The notes beneath the pieces were generated by a model. It was not told the origin of the DNA and did not search any database. It saw only the letters and a list, made by a program, of their open reading frames with translations. The translations under genes and the position numbers were made by a program. A DNA stretch of 64,000 nt from Capnocytophaga gingivalis ATCC 33624. Its GTDB lineage: Bacteria; Bacteroidota; Bacteroidia; Flavobacteriales; Flavobacteriaceae. The stretch covers positions 1 through 64,000 of the forward strand of contig NZ_ACLQ01000023.1 of NCBI RefSeq assembly GCF_000174755.1, read 5' to 3'. Shown here one piece after another: positions 14,991-24,226 of this stretch. Position 1 is the stretch's first letter; each line of letters starts with the position of its first letter.

Positions 14991-15953
14991 TTACTGACGT
15001 TTGATTCCTATCTTGATATACATTCGTTGTTTGTTAGGGTTATTATGCTCGTCAAAAAAGTTTGGGATAACATTCATTGGGGCGTATAAGAAACCATTTT
15101 TACTAAAAAAGATGGGTTCTTTATCAAAATCATAGGCTGCCCACCATTTTGTGTCTTCATTTACTAAAGTTTCAATCACAAATGGTTTAATACTTTTTAT
15201 ACGATACAAAGAAATTATTCCCACTAAATCTTCATAAGCTCTCCCTATTGTAATGATATACTTCTTATCGGGAGAGAGAAATGGAAAACGCTCAAAATCA
15301 GTTTTCTTACCAGTGGTTTTATCTATAAAAATATAAGCATAAAAATCTTCAGAATCTTCAAAAACTAAATATTGATTGAGAATAGGTATATTCCCTACAT
15401 AAGCATAGGTTGTAGAAAAAGGATCTTCAATGCTATCAGACTGGTCTTTTAGATAAACTGTTTTATGCTCACAAGGGAAGGTAAGTTTGCCATTCTTTTT
15501 TACAATTGCAAGGGTGTCTTCTATAAGGAAATCTATCTTATTTCTAAGAGCTTCTTGATATTCTTCATAAGAAATTTGATCTATACTCAGGTATTTAGAG
15601 ATACTATCGTTAGAATTTCCGTTAATATCTACGTTTTTTGTAAGATCATCCCCAGTGATTTTAGTTTTCAGGGTATTCCAATCGCCTACATCTTTCTTTT
15701 TTATATAATCTCCTCTATCAGTTTTGTAAAACTCATTTCCTTCTGCACTTATTTTTATTTTCTCACCGAAAAGATAATTATCTTCCCGTTCTTCCTTGTC
15801 AATCACATACAACTCCTTCTGCACTGGCACAAACGCTTCTTCTTGTTGTTGTTTTTCCTCTACTGCAACACTTTCCTCTCCCGGCTGTTGCCCTTGAAAG
15901 AGGTTACAGCCAGCCAATAATAATGTTACAAAGAATATTATAAAGTGTTTCAT
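14991..15953 (-). CDS. Lipoprotein of unknown function
   Basis: A 320-residue lipoprotein: signal MKHFIIFFVTLLLAGC with Cys16, then a Gln/Glu-rich linker (QGQQPGEESVAVEEKQQQEEA). The body contains beta-rich segments (YFLFGEKIKISAEG-like, YAYVGNIPILNQYLVFEDSEDFYAYIFIDKTTGKK) and a late stretch FPFLSPDKKYIITIG, reminiscent of WG-repeat or beta-propeller-like periplasmic proteins, but no family is certain. The leader contains a perfect hairpin at 15981-16007. It probably heads a three-gene minus-strand operon with DUF4279 and YceI. Confidence 0.65.
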   Translation of the reverse strand: MKHFIIFFVTLLLAGCNLFQGQQPGEESVAVEEKQQQEEAFVPVQKELYVIDKEEREDNYLFGEKIKISAEGNEFYKTDRGDYIKKKDVGDWNTLKTKITGDDLTKNVDINGNSNDSISKYLSIDQISYEEYQEALRNKIDFLIEDTLAIVKKNGKLTFPCEHKTVYLKDQSDSIEDPFSTTYAYVGNIPILNQYLVFEDSEDFYAYIFIDKTTGKKTDFERFPFLSPDKKYIITIGRAYEDLVGIISLYRIKSIKPFVIETLVNEDTKWWAAYDFDKEPIFFSKNGFLYAPMNVIPNFFDEHNNPNKQRMYIKIGIKRQ

Positions 15954-15980
15954 TAGTTGGTTATTTATTAGTGTTTTTAT

Positions 15981-16007
15981 AATTCATCACCACATTGGTG
16001 ATGAATT
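15981..16007. promoter_or_regulatory. Perfect 12-bp inverted repeat upstream of the lipoprotein gene
   Basis: AATTCATCACCA / TGGTGATGAATT with a 3-nt loop, 28 bp before the lipoprotein start codon. No T-run follows on either strand, so an operator or leader hairpin is more likely than a terminator. Confidence 0.5.
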
Positions 16008-16138
16008 GAGATTGTTAAGACGTAGCTACATATCTGATACTTTACCAAATTACCCATTCTCTAATCTAATGGATATGGAAACAATTAGAATGTGAATAAA
16101 TAGAATGAGAGGTTAATTCTTATTTCACTCTTTTTCAA

Positions 16139-16162
16139 GGGCGAATTGCCATTCGCCCCTAC
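16139..16162. repeat. REP-like palindrome, copy 1
   Basis: GGGCGAAT-TGCC-ATTCGCCC followed by CTAC; an 8-bp perfect stem with a tetraloop. An identical 24-bp copy is at 30317-30340. Confidence 0.7.
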
Positions 16163-16202
16163 AAGCCCTCGCAGACTTTGCTCCTACTCTGTTTGTAAAA
16201 GA

Positions 16203-16230
16203 CTGAAAACTGACTTTTGACTACTGGTCT
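16203..16230. repeat. Heptad array at the parC stop, 4 units
   Basis: CTGAAAA, CTGACTT, TTGACTA, CTGGTCT. The parC TAG stop (16221-16223, minus strand) is inside. Confidence 0.6.
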
Positions 16231-18812
16231 AATCCGCTAAACAAATCGGGCTGTATCATCTCTGGTGCTGAGGTTTCCTCCTCTTCAGTAGCGGTTTCCT
16301 CCTCTTGGGATTCTTCGTATGGAAGAGGCTCCAAGGGGACAATTTCCTTGATACGCTCGGTAGAGAGTTGGTTACCAATGGCTTTGATACCCTTGATAGC
16401 GATAAACTCTTCTATATTAACCGTTTGGTTTTCAGCACGCTCTCTGCCTGTCTTGGTAAATATTACCTCAGCCATAGGACGCCACTGGGTGGAGACAAAG
16501 AGCAGCTGAGACTTAGGATGGTCGGAGATAACCAGTTCCTCACGGTTAGGATTTTCCACCAAGAAACGTTTGATAAAATAACGTTCCTTTTCCCCTTCGT
16601 AATGAATTACTGAAATAGGCTTTTCAGGATTCCACTTCTCTATGATGAGCAGGTTCGGGTCAAAGTGTAGGGAGAGGTCTGGGATTACCGTCTTGACGAT
16701 GGCATCCTTGCTGATAAGTAGCAACCTATCCTCACCCTTGAAGGAGCCGAGTAGCTCCCCACGCCCCTCAGTATTGAGGCGATGTACGATAGGATCGTAC
16801 CATATCTTACGAGGCTTGAGAGTGGATACACCTTTTTCCTTGAGCTCTATACGCTTGATGGCATATTTGGTTACGATATTTCCACGAGAGCTTCTTCCTT
16901 TGATAAGGATATCGGCGAAATTGATATCCCATTTGAGCTTCTTTACGCTCCCTGCTTGGCGAAGTATGACAGAGATCACCTCTGCTTCTCCATTGGGGTT
17001 GGCCGAGAAATACAGTACTTGAGAATCCTTATGAGGCTCTACCACATCGTATTCCTTGTCTCGGATAATTCCTGTAACGGTAAAGCGCTTGATATAGGAG
17101 ATCTTATCATTCCCGTTGCGGTATACCAAATTGTATACTGTACGGGTGTCATTCTTCTTAAATACCCCTACATGAACAATATTCTTGCCTATATAGCTCT
17201 TTTCGGTAACCTTAGTGATAATCATCTTTCCATCGGCAGTGAAGACAATTATATCATCTATATCGCTACAATCAGCTACATATTCGTCCTTCTTGAGGGA
17301 TGTCCCTACGAAACCTTCTTCGCGATTGACATAGAGCTTAAGATTGCGCACGACAACCTTGGTTGCCTCAATGGTATCGAATGGACGTATTTCAGTCTTG
17401 CGGTCTTTGCCCTTTCCGTATTTCTTTTGGAGATTTCTGAAATAATCTATGGCAAAGGCAATGAGGTTGGCCAAGTGATCTTTCACCTCTGCTATATTCT
17501 CTTCTATCTTGAGGAGATTTTCCTCCGCCTTGTAAGTATCATAGCGAGTGATACGAATCATAGGAATCTGGGTGAGGCGCTCCAAGTCCTCATCGGTGAT
17601 AGGGCGCAGGAGTTGTTCTGCAAAAGGCTCGAAGCGCTTATATAAGTAGGCATAGAGTGATTCCTTATCACTATAGTTTTTGAAGTCAATATACATCTCC
17701 TCACGGATAAATATTTTCTCCAAGGAAGCATTATGCCACTTCTGCTCAAGGTCATCGAGCTTGACCTCCAATTCTTTTTTGAGAATCTCTACTGTCCTGT
17801 CCGTGCTTTTCTTTAGAATATCACTTACCCCTATAAAGAGAGGTCTACTCCCCTCAATTACACAACAAAGAGGAGATACGGAGGTCTCACAATCGGTGAA
17901 AGCATAGAGTGCATCGATAGTCTTATCTGGAGAAATTCCTTTGGGCAAGTGTACTAATATTTCTACATTGGCAGCGGTATTGTCATCTACCTTAAGTACC
18001 TTTATCTTACCTTTTTCATTGGCTTTGAGAATAGAATCTATCAGGGAAGAGGTAGTGGTGCCAAAAGGTATCTCGGTGATGACCAAGGTAGATTTGTCCC
18101 TCTGAGCGATACGAGCACGTACCCTGATACGCCCTCCACGCATACCATCACTGTATCCAGTAGCGTCCATAATCCCTGCAGTAGGGAAATCGGGATACAG
18201 CTCAAAGGGCTTGCCTTCGAGGTAAAGTACAGAAGCATCAATGAGTTCGTTGAAGTTATGAGGTAGGATTTTGGTAGAGAGTCCTACGGCAATTCCTTCT
18301 GCTCCTTGGGCTAAGAGCAGGGGAAACTTCACAGGTAGGTGTACAGGCTCGTCATTACGGCCGTCATAACTCTTCTGCCACTGGGTAACCTTAGGGCTAA
18401 AGAGGACGTCCAGAGCAAATTTGGAAAGGCGAGCCTCGATATATCGGGGAGCAGCAGCATCGTCGCCAGTGAGGATATTCCCCCAGCTTCCCTGGGTATC
18501 GATCAGCAATTCTTTTTGCCCAAGCTGAATAATAGCATCCCCTATGGAAGCATCGCCATGAGGGTGGTACTTCATGGTATTCCCTACTATATTGGCTACT
18601 TTGTTATAGCGGCCGTCCTCCAACTCATCCATGGAGTGCATGATACGACGCTGTACAGGCTTAAAGCCATCCTCCAAGGCGGGGACAGCACGTTCGAGGA
18701 TTACATAGGAGGCATAGTCGAGAAACCAATTCTGATACATCCCACTGATACGGGTAATGGTCTCTTGAGGTTCCCCTTGTGAGGCTTGTGGTGGTATAGG
18801 GTGTTCTTCCAT
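16221..18812 (-). CDS. parC: DNA topoisomerase IV subunit A (GyrA/ParC family)
   Basis: Type IIA topoisomerase breakage-rejoining subunit, 863 residues, which decatenates daughter chromosomes with ParE. Catalytic Tyr124 is in APRYIEARLS. The winged-helix motif HPHGDASIGDA is at 83-93, with Ala88 where E. coli GyrA has Ser83. The C-terminal part carries weakly conserved beta-pinwheel blades, consistent with ParC rather than GyrA. The tail is acidic (EEETATEEEETSAPEM) and ends QPDLFSGLDQ, a possible beta-clamp-binding motif. The parE gene is not in the window. The stop lies in a heptad array. Confidence 0.9.
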   Translation of the reverse strand: MEEHPIPPQASQGEPQETITRISGMYQNWFLDYASYVILERAVPALEDGFKPVQRRIMHSMDELEDGRYNKVANIVGNTMKYHPHGDASIGDAIIQLGQKELLIDTQGSWGNILTGDDAAAPRYIEARLSKFALDVLFSPKVTQWQKSYDGRNDEPVHLPVKFPLLLAQGAEGIAVGLSTKILPHNFNELIDASVLYLEGKPFELYPDFPTAGIMDATGYSDGMRGGRIRVRARIAQRDKSTLVITEIPFGTTTSSLIDSILKANEKGKIKVLKVDDNTAANVEILVHLPKGISPDKTIDALYAFTDCETSVSPLCCVIEGSRPLFIGVSDILKKSTDRTVEILKKELEVKLDDLEQKWHNASLEKIFIREEMYIDFKNYSDKESLYAYLYKRFEPFAEQLLRPITDEDLERLTQIPMIRITRYDTYKAEENLLKIEENIAEVKDHLANLIAFAIDYFRNLQKKYGKGKDRKTEIRPFDTIEATKVVVRNLKLYVNREEGFVGTSLKKDEYVADCSDIDDIIVFTADGKMIITKVTEKSYIGKNIVHVGVFKKNDTRTVYNLVYRNGNDKISYIKRFTVTGIIRDKEYDVVEPHKDSQVLYFSANPNGEAEVISVILRQAGSVKKLKWDINFADILIKGRSSRGNIVTKYAIKRIELKEKGVSTLKPRKIWYDPIVHRLNTEGRGELLGSFKGEDRLLLISKDAIVKTVIPDLSLHFDPNLLIIEKWNPEKPISVIHYEGEKERYFIKRFLVENPNREELVISDHPKSQLLFVSTQWRPMAEVIFTKTGRERAENQTVNIEEFIAIKGIKAIGNQLSTERIKEIVPLEPLPYEESQEEETATEEEETSAPEMIQPDLFSGLDQ

Positions 18813-18819
18813 AAAATAA

Positions 18820-18889
18820 GGTAAAAGGTAATAGATAATAGGTAATAGGACATCTGTTATCTGTTACCTGTTTCCTATTACCTATTACC
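18820..18889. repeat. Inverted heptad array between bamA and parC
   Basis: GGTAAAA, GGTAATA, GATAATA, GGTAATA, then TGTTATC, TGTTACC, TGTTTCC, TATTACC twice. The halves are complementary and would fold into a stem of about 19 bp. It fills nearly the whole gap, and no TAnnTTTG box for parC is seen. Confidence 0.8.
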
Positions 18890-18894
18890 TTATA

Positions 18895-21516
18895 TTAAAA
18901 TTGTTGTCCAAAGATAAAATGTGTCTCCCAACCATGAGGAGTGGTCTTTCCGTTAATACCGTCATATCCGTATCCGAAGTCAAACCCTAAGAGCCCTAGC
19001 ATCGGCATAAAGATACGCACTCCAAAACCGGCAGAGCGCTTGATATCGAACGGATTGTACTGAGAGAAACTTCCGAAGGAGTTCGCCCCCTCTGCAAATA
19101 CCAAGCCGTAGATGGAAGCCATAGGCTTGAGGGTAATTGGGTAGCGCAATTCCAAAGAGAACTTGTTATAGATCACATCTCCATCGCGTGAGGAGAGAGA
19201 TTGGTTCGGGTAACCACGCATTTGTATGTATTCCCTACCCTCTAAGGAGTTGTAGGACATTCCATCTCCCCCTACTAAGAAACGTTCGAAAGGTACAGTA
19301 CCTCTGTCTCTGTTATAGTATCCTAAGTAACCAAAATCCACAGCAGGGCGCAGTACGAGCTTATCTACGAGATTGAGATACCAGTTACCTTGTAATCGCA
19401 GCTTATAGTACTCCAACCACTTAAAGCGCTCTTGATCTATCTCCCCAATACGGTTGGTATTCTTGTTAGCCTCCGCCACAGCACGCTGTTCCATGAGGGA
19501 CTTGTAGTCTACCCCATTGAAAAGAGAGTAAGGGGGAGTGAGCTTGGCTGTAATGGTAAAGTCACTACCTCCCAAAGGAAATATAGGGTTAGGCCCACTG
19601 GAGCGACGACTTAGCGATACGGTATAAGCCAAGGCATTCGAATGTCCATTCCCAAAAGTAAAGAGGGTAGTGTTATAGTTCCTTAGGTCATAATAGTTGT
19701 AGCTGACGTACTGAGCCAATTGGAAATAATCATCAGGCACTCTGAGCCTTTTGGCCAATCCTAAAGTAACCCCTGTGATATAGAAGCGCTTGCTCTTATC
19801 TACATCATAGGTATAATAGTTATAGTCATAGCTCACCGAATAGTTGAACCCTATGGAGAACTGAACGGGTCTCTCTCCTCCCATCCATGGCTCCATGAAA
19901 GAGAAGCTGGCCACCCTATAAGCACGCCCTACACTGACATTGAGAGCTAACTTCTGGGCATCTCCCATAGGGAGCGGCTTATAGGACTTCTTATCAAAAA
20001 TATTTTGTATAGAGAAGTTATTGAAGTTCAACCCAAGGGTTCCCATGAAGCCTCCCCCCCCATAACCTCCTTGTAGCTGTATCTGGCTAGAAGAACTGGT
20101 ATCATTGAGCACATACTCTAAATCCACTGTACCAGAGTTCGGATCTGGATTCTTGATCTGAGGGTTGATGCTTTGTGCATCGAATATCCCTAACTGAGAA
20201 AGCTCTCGTACGGTACGGATTACATCTTCTTTGGAATAGAGGTACCCTGGGCGTGTACGCAATTCTCGATAAATGACCTTATCATTGGTAGTGGTATTAC
20301 CTGTTACCGTAATATTATTAAAGTGAGCCGGTTTCCCTTCATGGATACGTATCTCGAAATTGATCGTATCATTCACTACCGAAGTCTCCACAGGATTGAT
20401 CTGAGAGAAGAGATACCCTGTATTCTGGTAGAGGTTGGAGATACTATTGGCATCAGGATCTTTAGGGTCATTGATACGGTTGCGTAGCTGTACACCATTA
20501 TATACTTCTCCTTTCTTAAGTCCTAATATGTGATCTAACATCTGGTTGCTATAGACACTATTTCCGAGGAACTTAATATCACCAAAATAGTATTTTTTCC
20601 CTTCTTGCAAAGATATTTTTAGGTTGATATTCTCCTTGCCATCATAGAGAGTATCATGAGTGATACGCGCATCACGATATCCGTTTTCCTTATAGAAATC
20701 AATCAAGGAAGCCAAGTCTTCGTTGTACTTATCTTGCACATACTTAGAGCGTTTCCAGAAGCGTCCGAAGAAGCGTTGTTTGGTCTTTTTCATCTTGCGG
20801 CGGAGCTTGCTATCGGCAAACTTTTCATTTCCTTCAAAAGATATGCTATTGATTTTCACCTTGTTACCCCTATCTATACGGATAAGCATACGTTCCTTGG
20901 TACCCAAGGAATCCGCTGGAGAAGTAGTAATATGTACCTTGGTATTTAGGTAACCTTCCTTGCGATACTTATCAGTGATATAGGACTTAGTCTTGGCGAT
21001 GAGGCTCTCATTGACCTTCTTTCTGGATTCCAAATGAGTCTTGTCCAATTCAAGCTTTTTGAGGAGTTCCTCTGCTTTTCTCTTGCGAATACCCTCTACC
21101 TTGACCTCAGTGAGTTCAGGAATCTCTTGAATGACAAACTCCAAGAAGACCTTATCCCCCTCTGTTTTGGCTATATATATATCTATATCATTGAATACCT
21201 GATAGTTCCAAAGCTTATGAATGATTCGGGTAAATCGTTCGCTGGGGATGGTAATCCTATCTCCAACCTTCAGCCCAGAGGCAACAATAATAGTCTGTGC
21301 ATTGTAGTGCTTAGCCCCTTTGACCTCTATGCCCCCAATGACAAAATCTCTACCTCTTTCCAAAGCGGTAAGATTCTGTTCCTGCGAGAGGGTATCGATG
21401 ACAGCCACCGACTGGAGAGTATCTCTCACAGTAGTAGCCTGATGGGTTTCCTCTTGTTGCCCATAGGCGGTATGGAGAAAAAGTATCCCAAAAATGTATA
21501 TGAAAGTTCTTCTCAT
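18895..21516 (-). CDS. bamA: Outer-membrane protein assembly factor BamA
   Basis: Omp85-family insertase, 873 residues from MRRTFIYIFGILFLHTAYGQ (signal peptide). Successive POTRA domains occupy roughly residues 50-460 (for example IEVKGAKHYNAQTIIVASGLKVGD, ISFEGNEKFADSKLRRKM, IKFLGNSVYSNQMLDHILGLKKGEVY, ITVTGNTTTNDKVIYREL). The C-terminal beta barrel contains the VRG-like segment YIQMRGYPNQSL and ends FIFGQQF with a terminal Phe. It starts 1 bp after the uppS stop, so the two are translationally linked. A longer frame to 21642 was rejected because it has no signal peptide and overlaps uppS. Confidence 0.93.
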   Translation of the reverse strand: MRRTFIYIFGILFLHTAYGQQEETHQATTVRDTLQSVAVIDTLSQEQNLTALERGRDFVIGGIEVKGAKHYNAQTIIVASGLKVGDRITIPSERFTRIIHKLWNYQVFNDIDIYIAKTEGDKVFLEFVIQEIPELTEVKVEGIRKRKAEELLKKLELDKTHLESRKKVNESLIAKTKSYITDKYRKEGYLNTKVHITTSPADSLGTKERMLIRIDRGNKVKINSISFEGNEKFADSKLRRKMKKTKQRFFGRFWKRSKYVQDKYNEDLASLIDFYKENGYRDARITHDTLYDGKENINLKISLQEGKKYYFGDIKFLGNSVYSNQMLDHILGLKKGEVYNGVQLRNRINDPKDPDANSISNLYQNTGYLFSQINPVETSVVNDTINFEIRIHEGKPAHFNNITVTGNTTTNDKVIYRELRTRPGYLYSKEDVIRTVRELSQLGIFDAQSINPQIKNPDPNSGTVDLEYVLNDTSSSSQIQLQGGYGGGGFMGTLGLNFNNFSIQNIFDKKSYKPLPMGDAQKLALNVSVGRAYRVASFSFMEPWMGGERPVQFSIGFNYSVSYDYNYYTYDVDKSKRFYITGVTLGLAKRLRVPDDYFQLAQYVSYNYYDLRNYNTTLFTFGNGHSNALAYTVSLSRRSSGPNPIFPLGGSDFTITAKLTPPYSLFNGVDYKSLMEQRAVAEANKNTNRIGEIDQERFKWLEYYKLRLQGNWYLNLVDKLVLRPAVDFGYLGYYNRDRGTVPFERFLVGGDGMSYNSLEGREYIQMRGYPNQSLSSRDGDVIYNKFSLELRYPITLKPMASIYGLVFAEGANSFGSFSQYNPFDIKRSAGFGVRIFMPMLGLLGFDFGYGYDGINGKTTPHGWETHFIFGQQF

Positions 21517-21517
21517 A

Positions 21518-22246
21518 CTAACTAAGTTGTTCACTGGTTTTTCCAAATCTGCGTTCTCTATTTTGATAATTAAAAAGTGCTTTATGTAGTTCCTCTGAAG
21601 AAAAGTCAGGCCATAGGACATCAGTAAAGTAGAGCTCAGCATAAGCTATTTGCCAGAGCAAGAAGTTACTAATGCGACATTCTCCACTGGTACGTATAAG
21701 CAAGTCCACTGGGGGAATTTCCTTGGTATAAAGAGCCGCTTGCACTCTCTCAGCTGTGATTTCGTCCAAGGAGAGTTCGCCCTGCTGTACCTTTCGAGCT
21801 ATGTGTTGTACCATCTGGAGGATCTCCTGTTGTCCTCCATATCCCAAAGCCAAGCTTACCACAGTCTTGGTATTACCCTTAGTAGCTTCCATGGCTTTGT
21901 GGAGTTCCTTTTGGATTTTGGAAGGCAGGCTTTCTAAATCCCCTATAGCATTGAGGCGTACATTGTTCTGCTGCATGATCTCCACCTCTTTCTTAAGATA
22001 ACGAGATAGTAAGTGCATAAGCGCCTCCACTTCCAGTTTGGGGCGCTTCCAGTTCTCTGTAGAAAAAGTATAGAGAGTCAGGTAAGGAATCCCTAACTGG
22101 GTTACCTCCTGTATAATTTCGCGCACGGTCTTAGCGCCTTTTTCATGCCCCAAAATGCGTTGTTTGCCTCGTTGTTTTGCCCAACGCCCATTCCCGTCCA
22201 TGATAATTGCCAAATGTCGGGGGAGCATTTTACTTTCTATATCCAT
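21518..22246 (-). CDS. uppS: Isoprenyl transferase (undecaprenyl diphosphate synthase)
   Basis: Cis-prenyltransferase of 242 residues that makes the C55 lipid carrier for peptidoglycan and surface glycans. It carries the catalytic Asp in HLAIIMDGNGRWA (Asp17), the TLYTFSTENWKRP motif, and the C-terminal DLLIRTSGECRISNFLLWQIAYAELYF and WPDF segments. The family's RTSGE.R motif is intact. It lies directly upstream of bamA, as in other Flavobacteriia, and has its own -7 box at 22277. Confidence 0.95.
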   Translation of the reverse strand: MDIESKMLPRHLAIIMDGNGRWAKQRGKQRILGHEKGAKTVREIIQEVTQLGIPYLTLYTFSTENWKRPKLEVEALMHLLSRYLKKEVEIMQQNNVRLNAIGDLESLPSKIQKELHKAMEATKGNTKTVVSLALGYGGQQEILQMVQHIARKVQQGELSLDEITAERVQAALYTKEIPPVDLLIRTSGECRISNFLLWQIAYAELYFTDVLWPDFSSEELHKALFNYQNRERRFGKTSEQLS

Positions 22247-22276
22247 TGGCTTATCTGCAAGTTACTATCAAGTGTG

Positions 22277-22284
22277 CAAAGATA
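22277..22284 (-). promoter_or_regulatory. -7 box of the uppS-bamA promoter
   Basis: TATCTTTG followed by CA on the minus strand, 31 bp before the uppS ATG. Confidence 0.7.
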
Positions 22285-22318
22285 TGATTTTTTTGGCAAA
22301 CCTGAAAAAATTTATATC

Positions 22319-23032
22319 TTATTTGGCAAATTCGAAACAATTACATTTTTTAGCTCCGAAGGTATAGGTAAGGTATAGTCCTGATACCATGTACCAATCG
22401 TTGGTATTAAGGTTGCCGAAGTGTACCCCTTTGCCCGATTTACTCCCATCAAGATTGTTGGTAAAGGTATAGCGCATACTCACTTCTGCCCCTACTAAGA
22501 AGCGGGATCCCCATAGGCGAGTCTTGACACCCAAGGTAAAAGGTATTGCCCATGATTCATCACGCTCTGGGTAGGTCTGATACTTGGCATGCTGACTGGG
22601 GGTGGTAATATCGTCAAAATACAATCGATCCATCTTGAAATAATAGAAGCCTGTATGTACATAAGGGGTAAAAAGAAGCTTAAAAGGCTCATGAGTATCG
22701 AAATGCAGAAAATCATACTCCACACCTGCTCCCATCTCGACCATACGATTCTGAAAAGCAAAGTCCCTGTTACGGCGGGCATCGGTGGTGGCTCTACGGT
22801 CGCTATCCCAGAGGTCAAACCACTTGATATCGGCACGTAGAGAGAGCTGCTTGCGGATATTGCGCTTGTAGAGTAAGCCTATAGCGGGCTTGGTGGGAAA
22901 GACATAATAAGTAGAACCAATGTCCGCAATGGGGTTCACTCCTCCAAAGAAAACCCCTATTTCATTATACTGCCCCCACCCCTTCGTGATGGCACAGCAG
23001 GTAAGTATCAACCAAAGAAAATATTTATGCAT
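22319..23032 (-). CDS. DUF6089-type outer-membrane beta-barrel protein
   Basis: Exported barrel-like protein of 237 residues; signal peptide MHKYFLWLILTCCAITKGWG then QYNEIGVFFGGVNPIADIGSTYYVFPTKPAIGLLYKRNI, the conserved start of the family found upstream of uppS-bamA in Flavobacteriia. Many Tyr/Phe-rich amphipathic strands follow (FTPYVHTGFYYFKMD, WAIPFTLGVKTRLWGSRFLVGAEVSMRYTFTNNLDG). It may be an outer-membrane structural protein; its linkage to bamA suggests a role in outer-membrane biogenesis, which is inference. Confidence 0.75.
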   Translation of the reverse strand: MHKYFLWLILTCCAITKGWGQYNEIGVFFGGVNPIADIGSTYYVFPTKPAIGLLYKRNIRKQLSLRADIKWFDLWDSDRRATTDARRNRDFAFQNRMVEMGAGVEYDFLHFDTHEPFKLLFTPYVHTGFYYFKMDRLYFDDITTPSQHAKYQTYPERDESWAIPFTLGVKTRLWGSRFLVGAEVSMRYTFTNNLDGSKSGKGVHFGNLNTNDWYMVSGLYLTYTFGAKKCNCFEFAK

Positions 23033-23103
23033 TACTCTATAATTGTTAATCGTTAATTGTTAATTTCAGGGGAAGGTTAGGTTTTCGATTTAGTAAGAAC
23101 TAA

Positions 23104-23439
23104 TCACTGATTATTGCCCTGCAAAAGAGATTGTACCGCTGAGAGACAGAGACTAAAAAGTACAGCATACCAAAATCCCTCAATATGAATTCCCTCAATA
23201 AGCCTATCTGCCAATATTATAATAATGGTATTGATAATGATGAGGAACAATCCAAAGGTGATCATGGTAATAGGTAAAGAAAGTACTATCAAGATCGGCT
23301 TTAGAAATATATTGAGTACTCCCACTACCAAGGCAAATAACAAGGCATCCGAAAAATCCCTTACTTGGATATGAGGCAATACCTTGCTCAGCCCCAATAT
23401 GAGAATACTGGTAATAATCAGATTGACTATATACTTCAT
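23104..23439 (-). CDS. Phage_holin_4_2-type small membrane protein
   Basis: Membrane protein of 111 residues with four hydrophobic segments (IVNLIITSILILGLSKVLP, ALLFALVVGVLNIFLKPILIVLSLP, MITFGLFLIIINTIIIILADRLI, YAVLFSLCLSAVQSLL). This pattern with the ILKPILIVLSLPIT core is the Phage_holin_4_2 (DUF360-type) family, widespread on chromosomes and not evidence of a prophage. The start was set at MKYIVN (23439). The end, GNNQ plus TGA, is in repeat-like DNA. It lies just downstream of the hydrolase gene and probably shares its transcript. Confidence 0.75.
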   Translation of the reverse strand: MKYIVNLIITSILILGLSKVLPHIQVRDFSDALLFALVVGVLNIFLKPILIVLSLPITMITFGLFLIIINTIIIILADRLIEGIHIEGFWYAVLFSLCLSAVQSLLQGNNQ

Positions 23440-23446
23440 TTTGTGA

Positions 23447-24217
23447 TTATTTTTGTAGGAATTGATAAGTAATCTCGAAAAATTCTTTAGGCTTTTCCAC
23501 CTGTACCCAGTGTCCAGCATCGGGTATGGTTACAGCCTCAGCCTTAGGAAAATGTTGCATGATCAGGGGCATATCCTCTGGCAATACATAGTGAGACTTT
23601 CCTCCTATCAAAAAGAGTGTTTTCCCTTGATAGATAGTTCCTACTGGGAGCGCTGTACCTATCTCGGCTACACGCTCACGCAGTACAGGTAGGTTGATAC
23701 GCAGGGCCAACTGATCTGCTGTCTTTCTATAGACATTCTTAAGCAAGAACTGGCGTATAGGGACATCTATGATGAACTTGCCTAACTGCTGATCAGCCTG
23801 CTCACGGGTCTTGATCTGAGAAAAGTCCAAGGTAGAGAGGGCATCCAAGATGACCTTGTGGTGCACTGGATAGTACTTAGGCGACATATCGACCACCACG
23901 ATACGTTCAGCCCGCTCAGGATAAGTGACAGCCAAGAGCATAGTGGTCTTCCCTCCCATAGAATGTCCAATAAGAGGTGCTGAGGCGATCTGGTGATAAT
24001 CCATATAGCGAATCAGATCCTCCATCATAAGAGCATACGAAAATTCAGGAGAATGAAAGCTATGCCCATGATTACGAGCATCAATCACATGTACCTGATA
24101 CCCTTTTTCAGCAAAGTGAAGGGAGTGGGTACGCCAGTTGTCCCCCATACCTAAGAAACCATGAAGGATAATTAGCGGCTTTCCCTCTCCTACTATTTGA
24201 GAATTAATAAGCTCCAT
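23447..24217 (-). CDS. Alpha/beta-fold hydrolase (YbfF/esterase-like)
   Basis: Cytoplasmic serine hydrolase of 256 residues. Oxyanion-hole motif HGFLGMGDNW at 19-28, nucleophile Ser86 in GHSMGG, and the catalytic His in PDAGHWVQVEKP near the C-terminus. The DARNHGHSFHS phrase is typical of YbfF-like esterases acting on acyl-CoA or small esters; the true substrate is unknown. It follows pdxJ by 9 bp on the minus strand and is most likely in the same operon. Confidence 0.85.
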   Translation of the reverse strand: MELINSQIVGEGKPLIILHGFLGMGDNWRTHSLHFAEKGYQVHVIDARNHGHSFHSPEFSYALMMEDLIRYMDYHQIASAPLIGHSMGGKTTMLLAVTYPERAERIVVVDMSPKYYPVHHKVILDALSTLDFSQIKTREQADQQLGKFIIDVPIRQFLLKNVYRKTADQLALRINLPVLRERVAEIGTALPVGTIYQGKTLFLIGGKSHYVLPEDMPLIMQHFPKAEAVTIPDAGHWVQVEKPKEFFEITYQFLQK

Positions 24218-24226
24218 ATTATTATA

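Noticed and set aside
16782-17645. A long plus-strand open frame of 287 codons
   Set aside because: It is entirely antisense to parC and has no family resemblance or promoter; parC is unambiguous.
18895-21642. Longer BamA start at 21642
   Set aside because: It would overlap uppS by over 120 bp and lack a signal peptide; MRRTFIY at 21516 gives a proper signal sequence.
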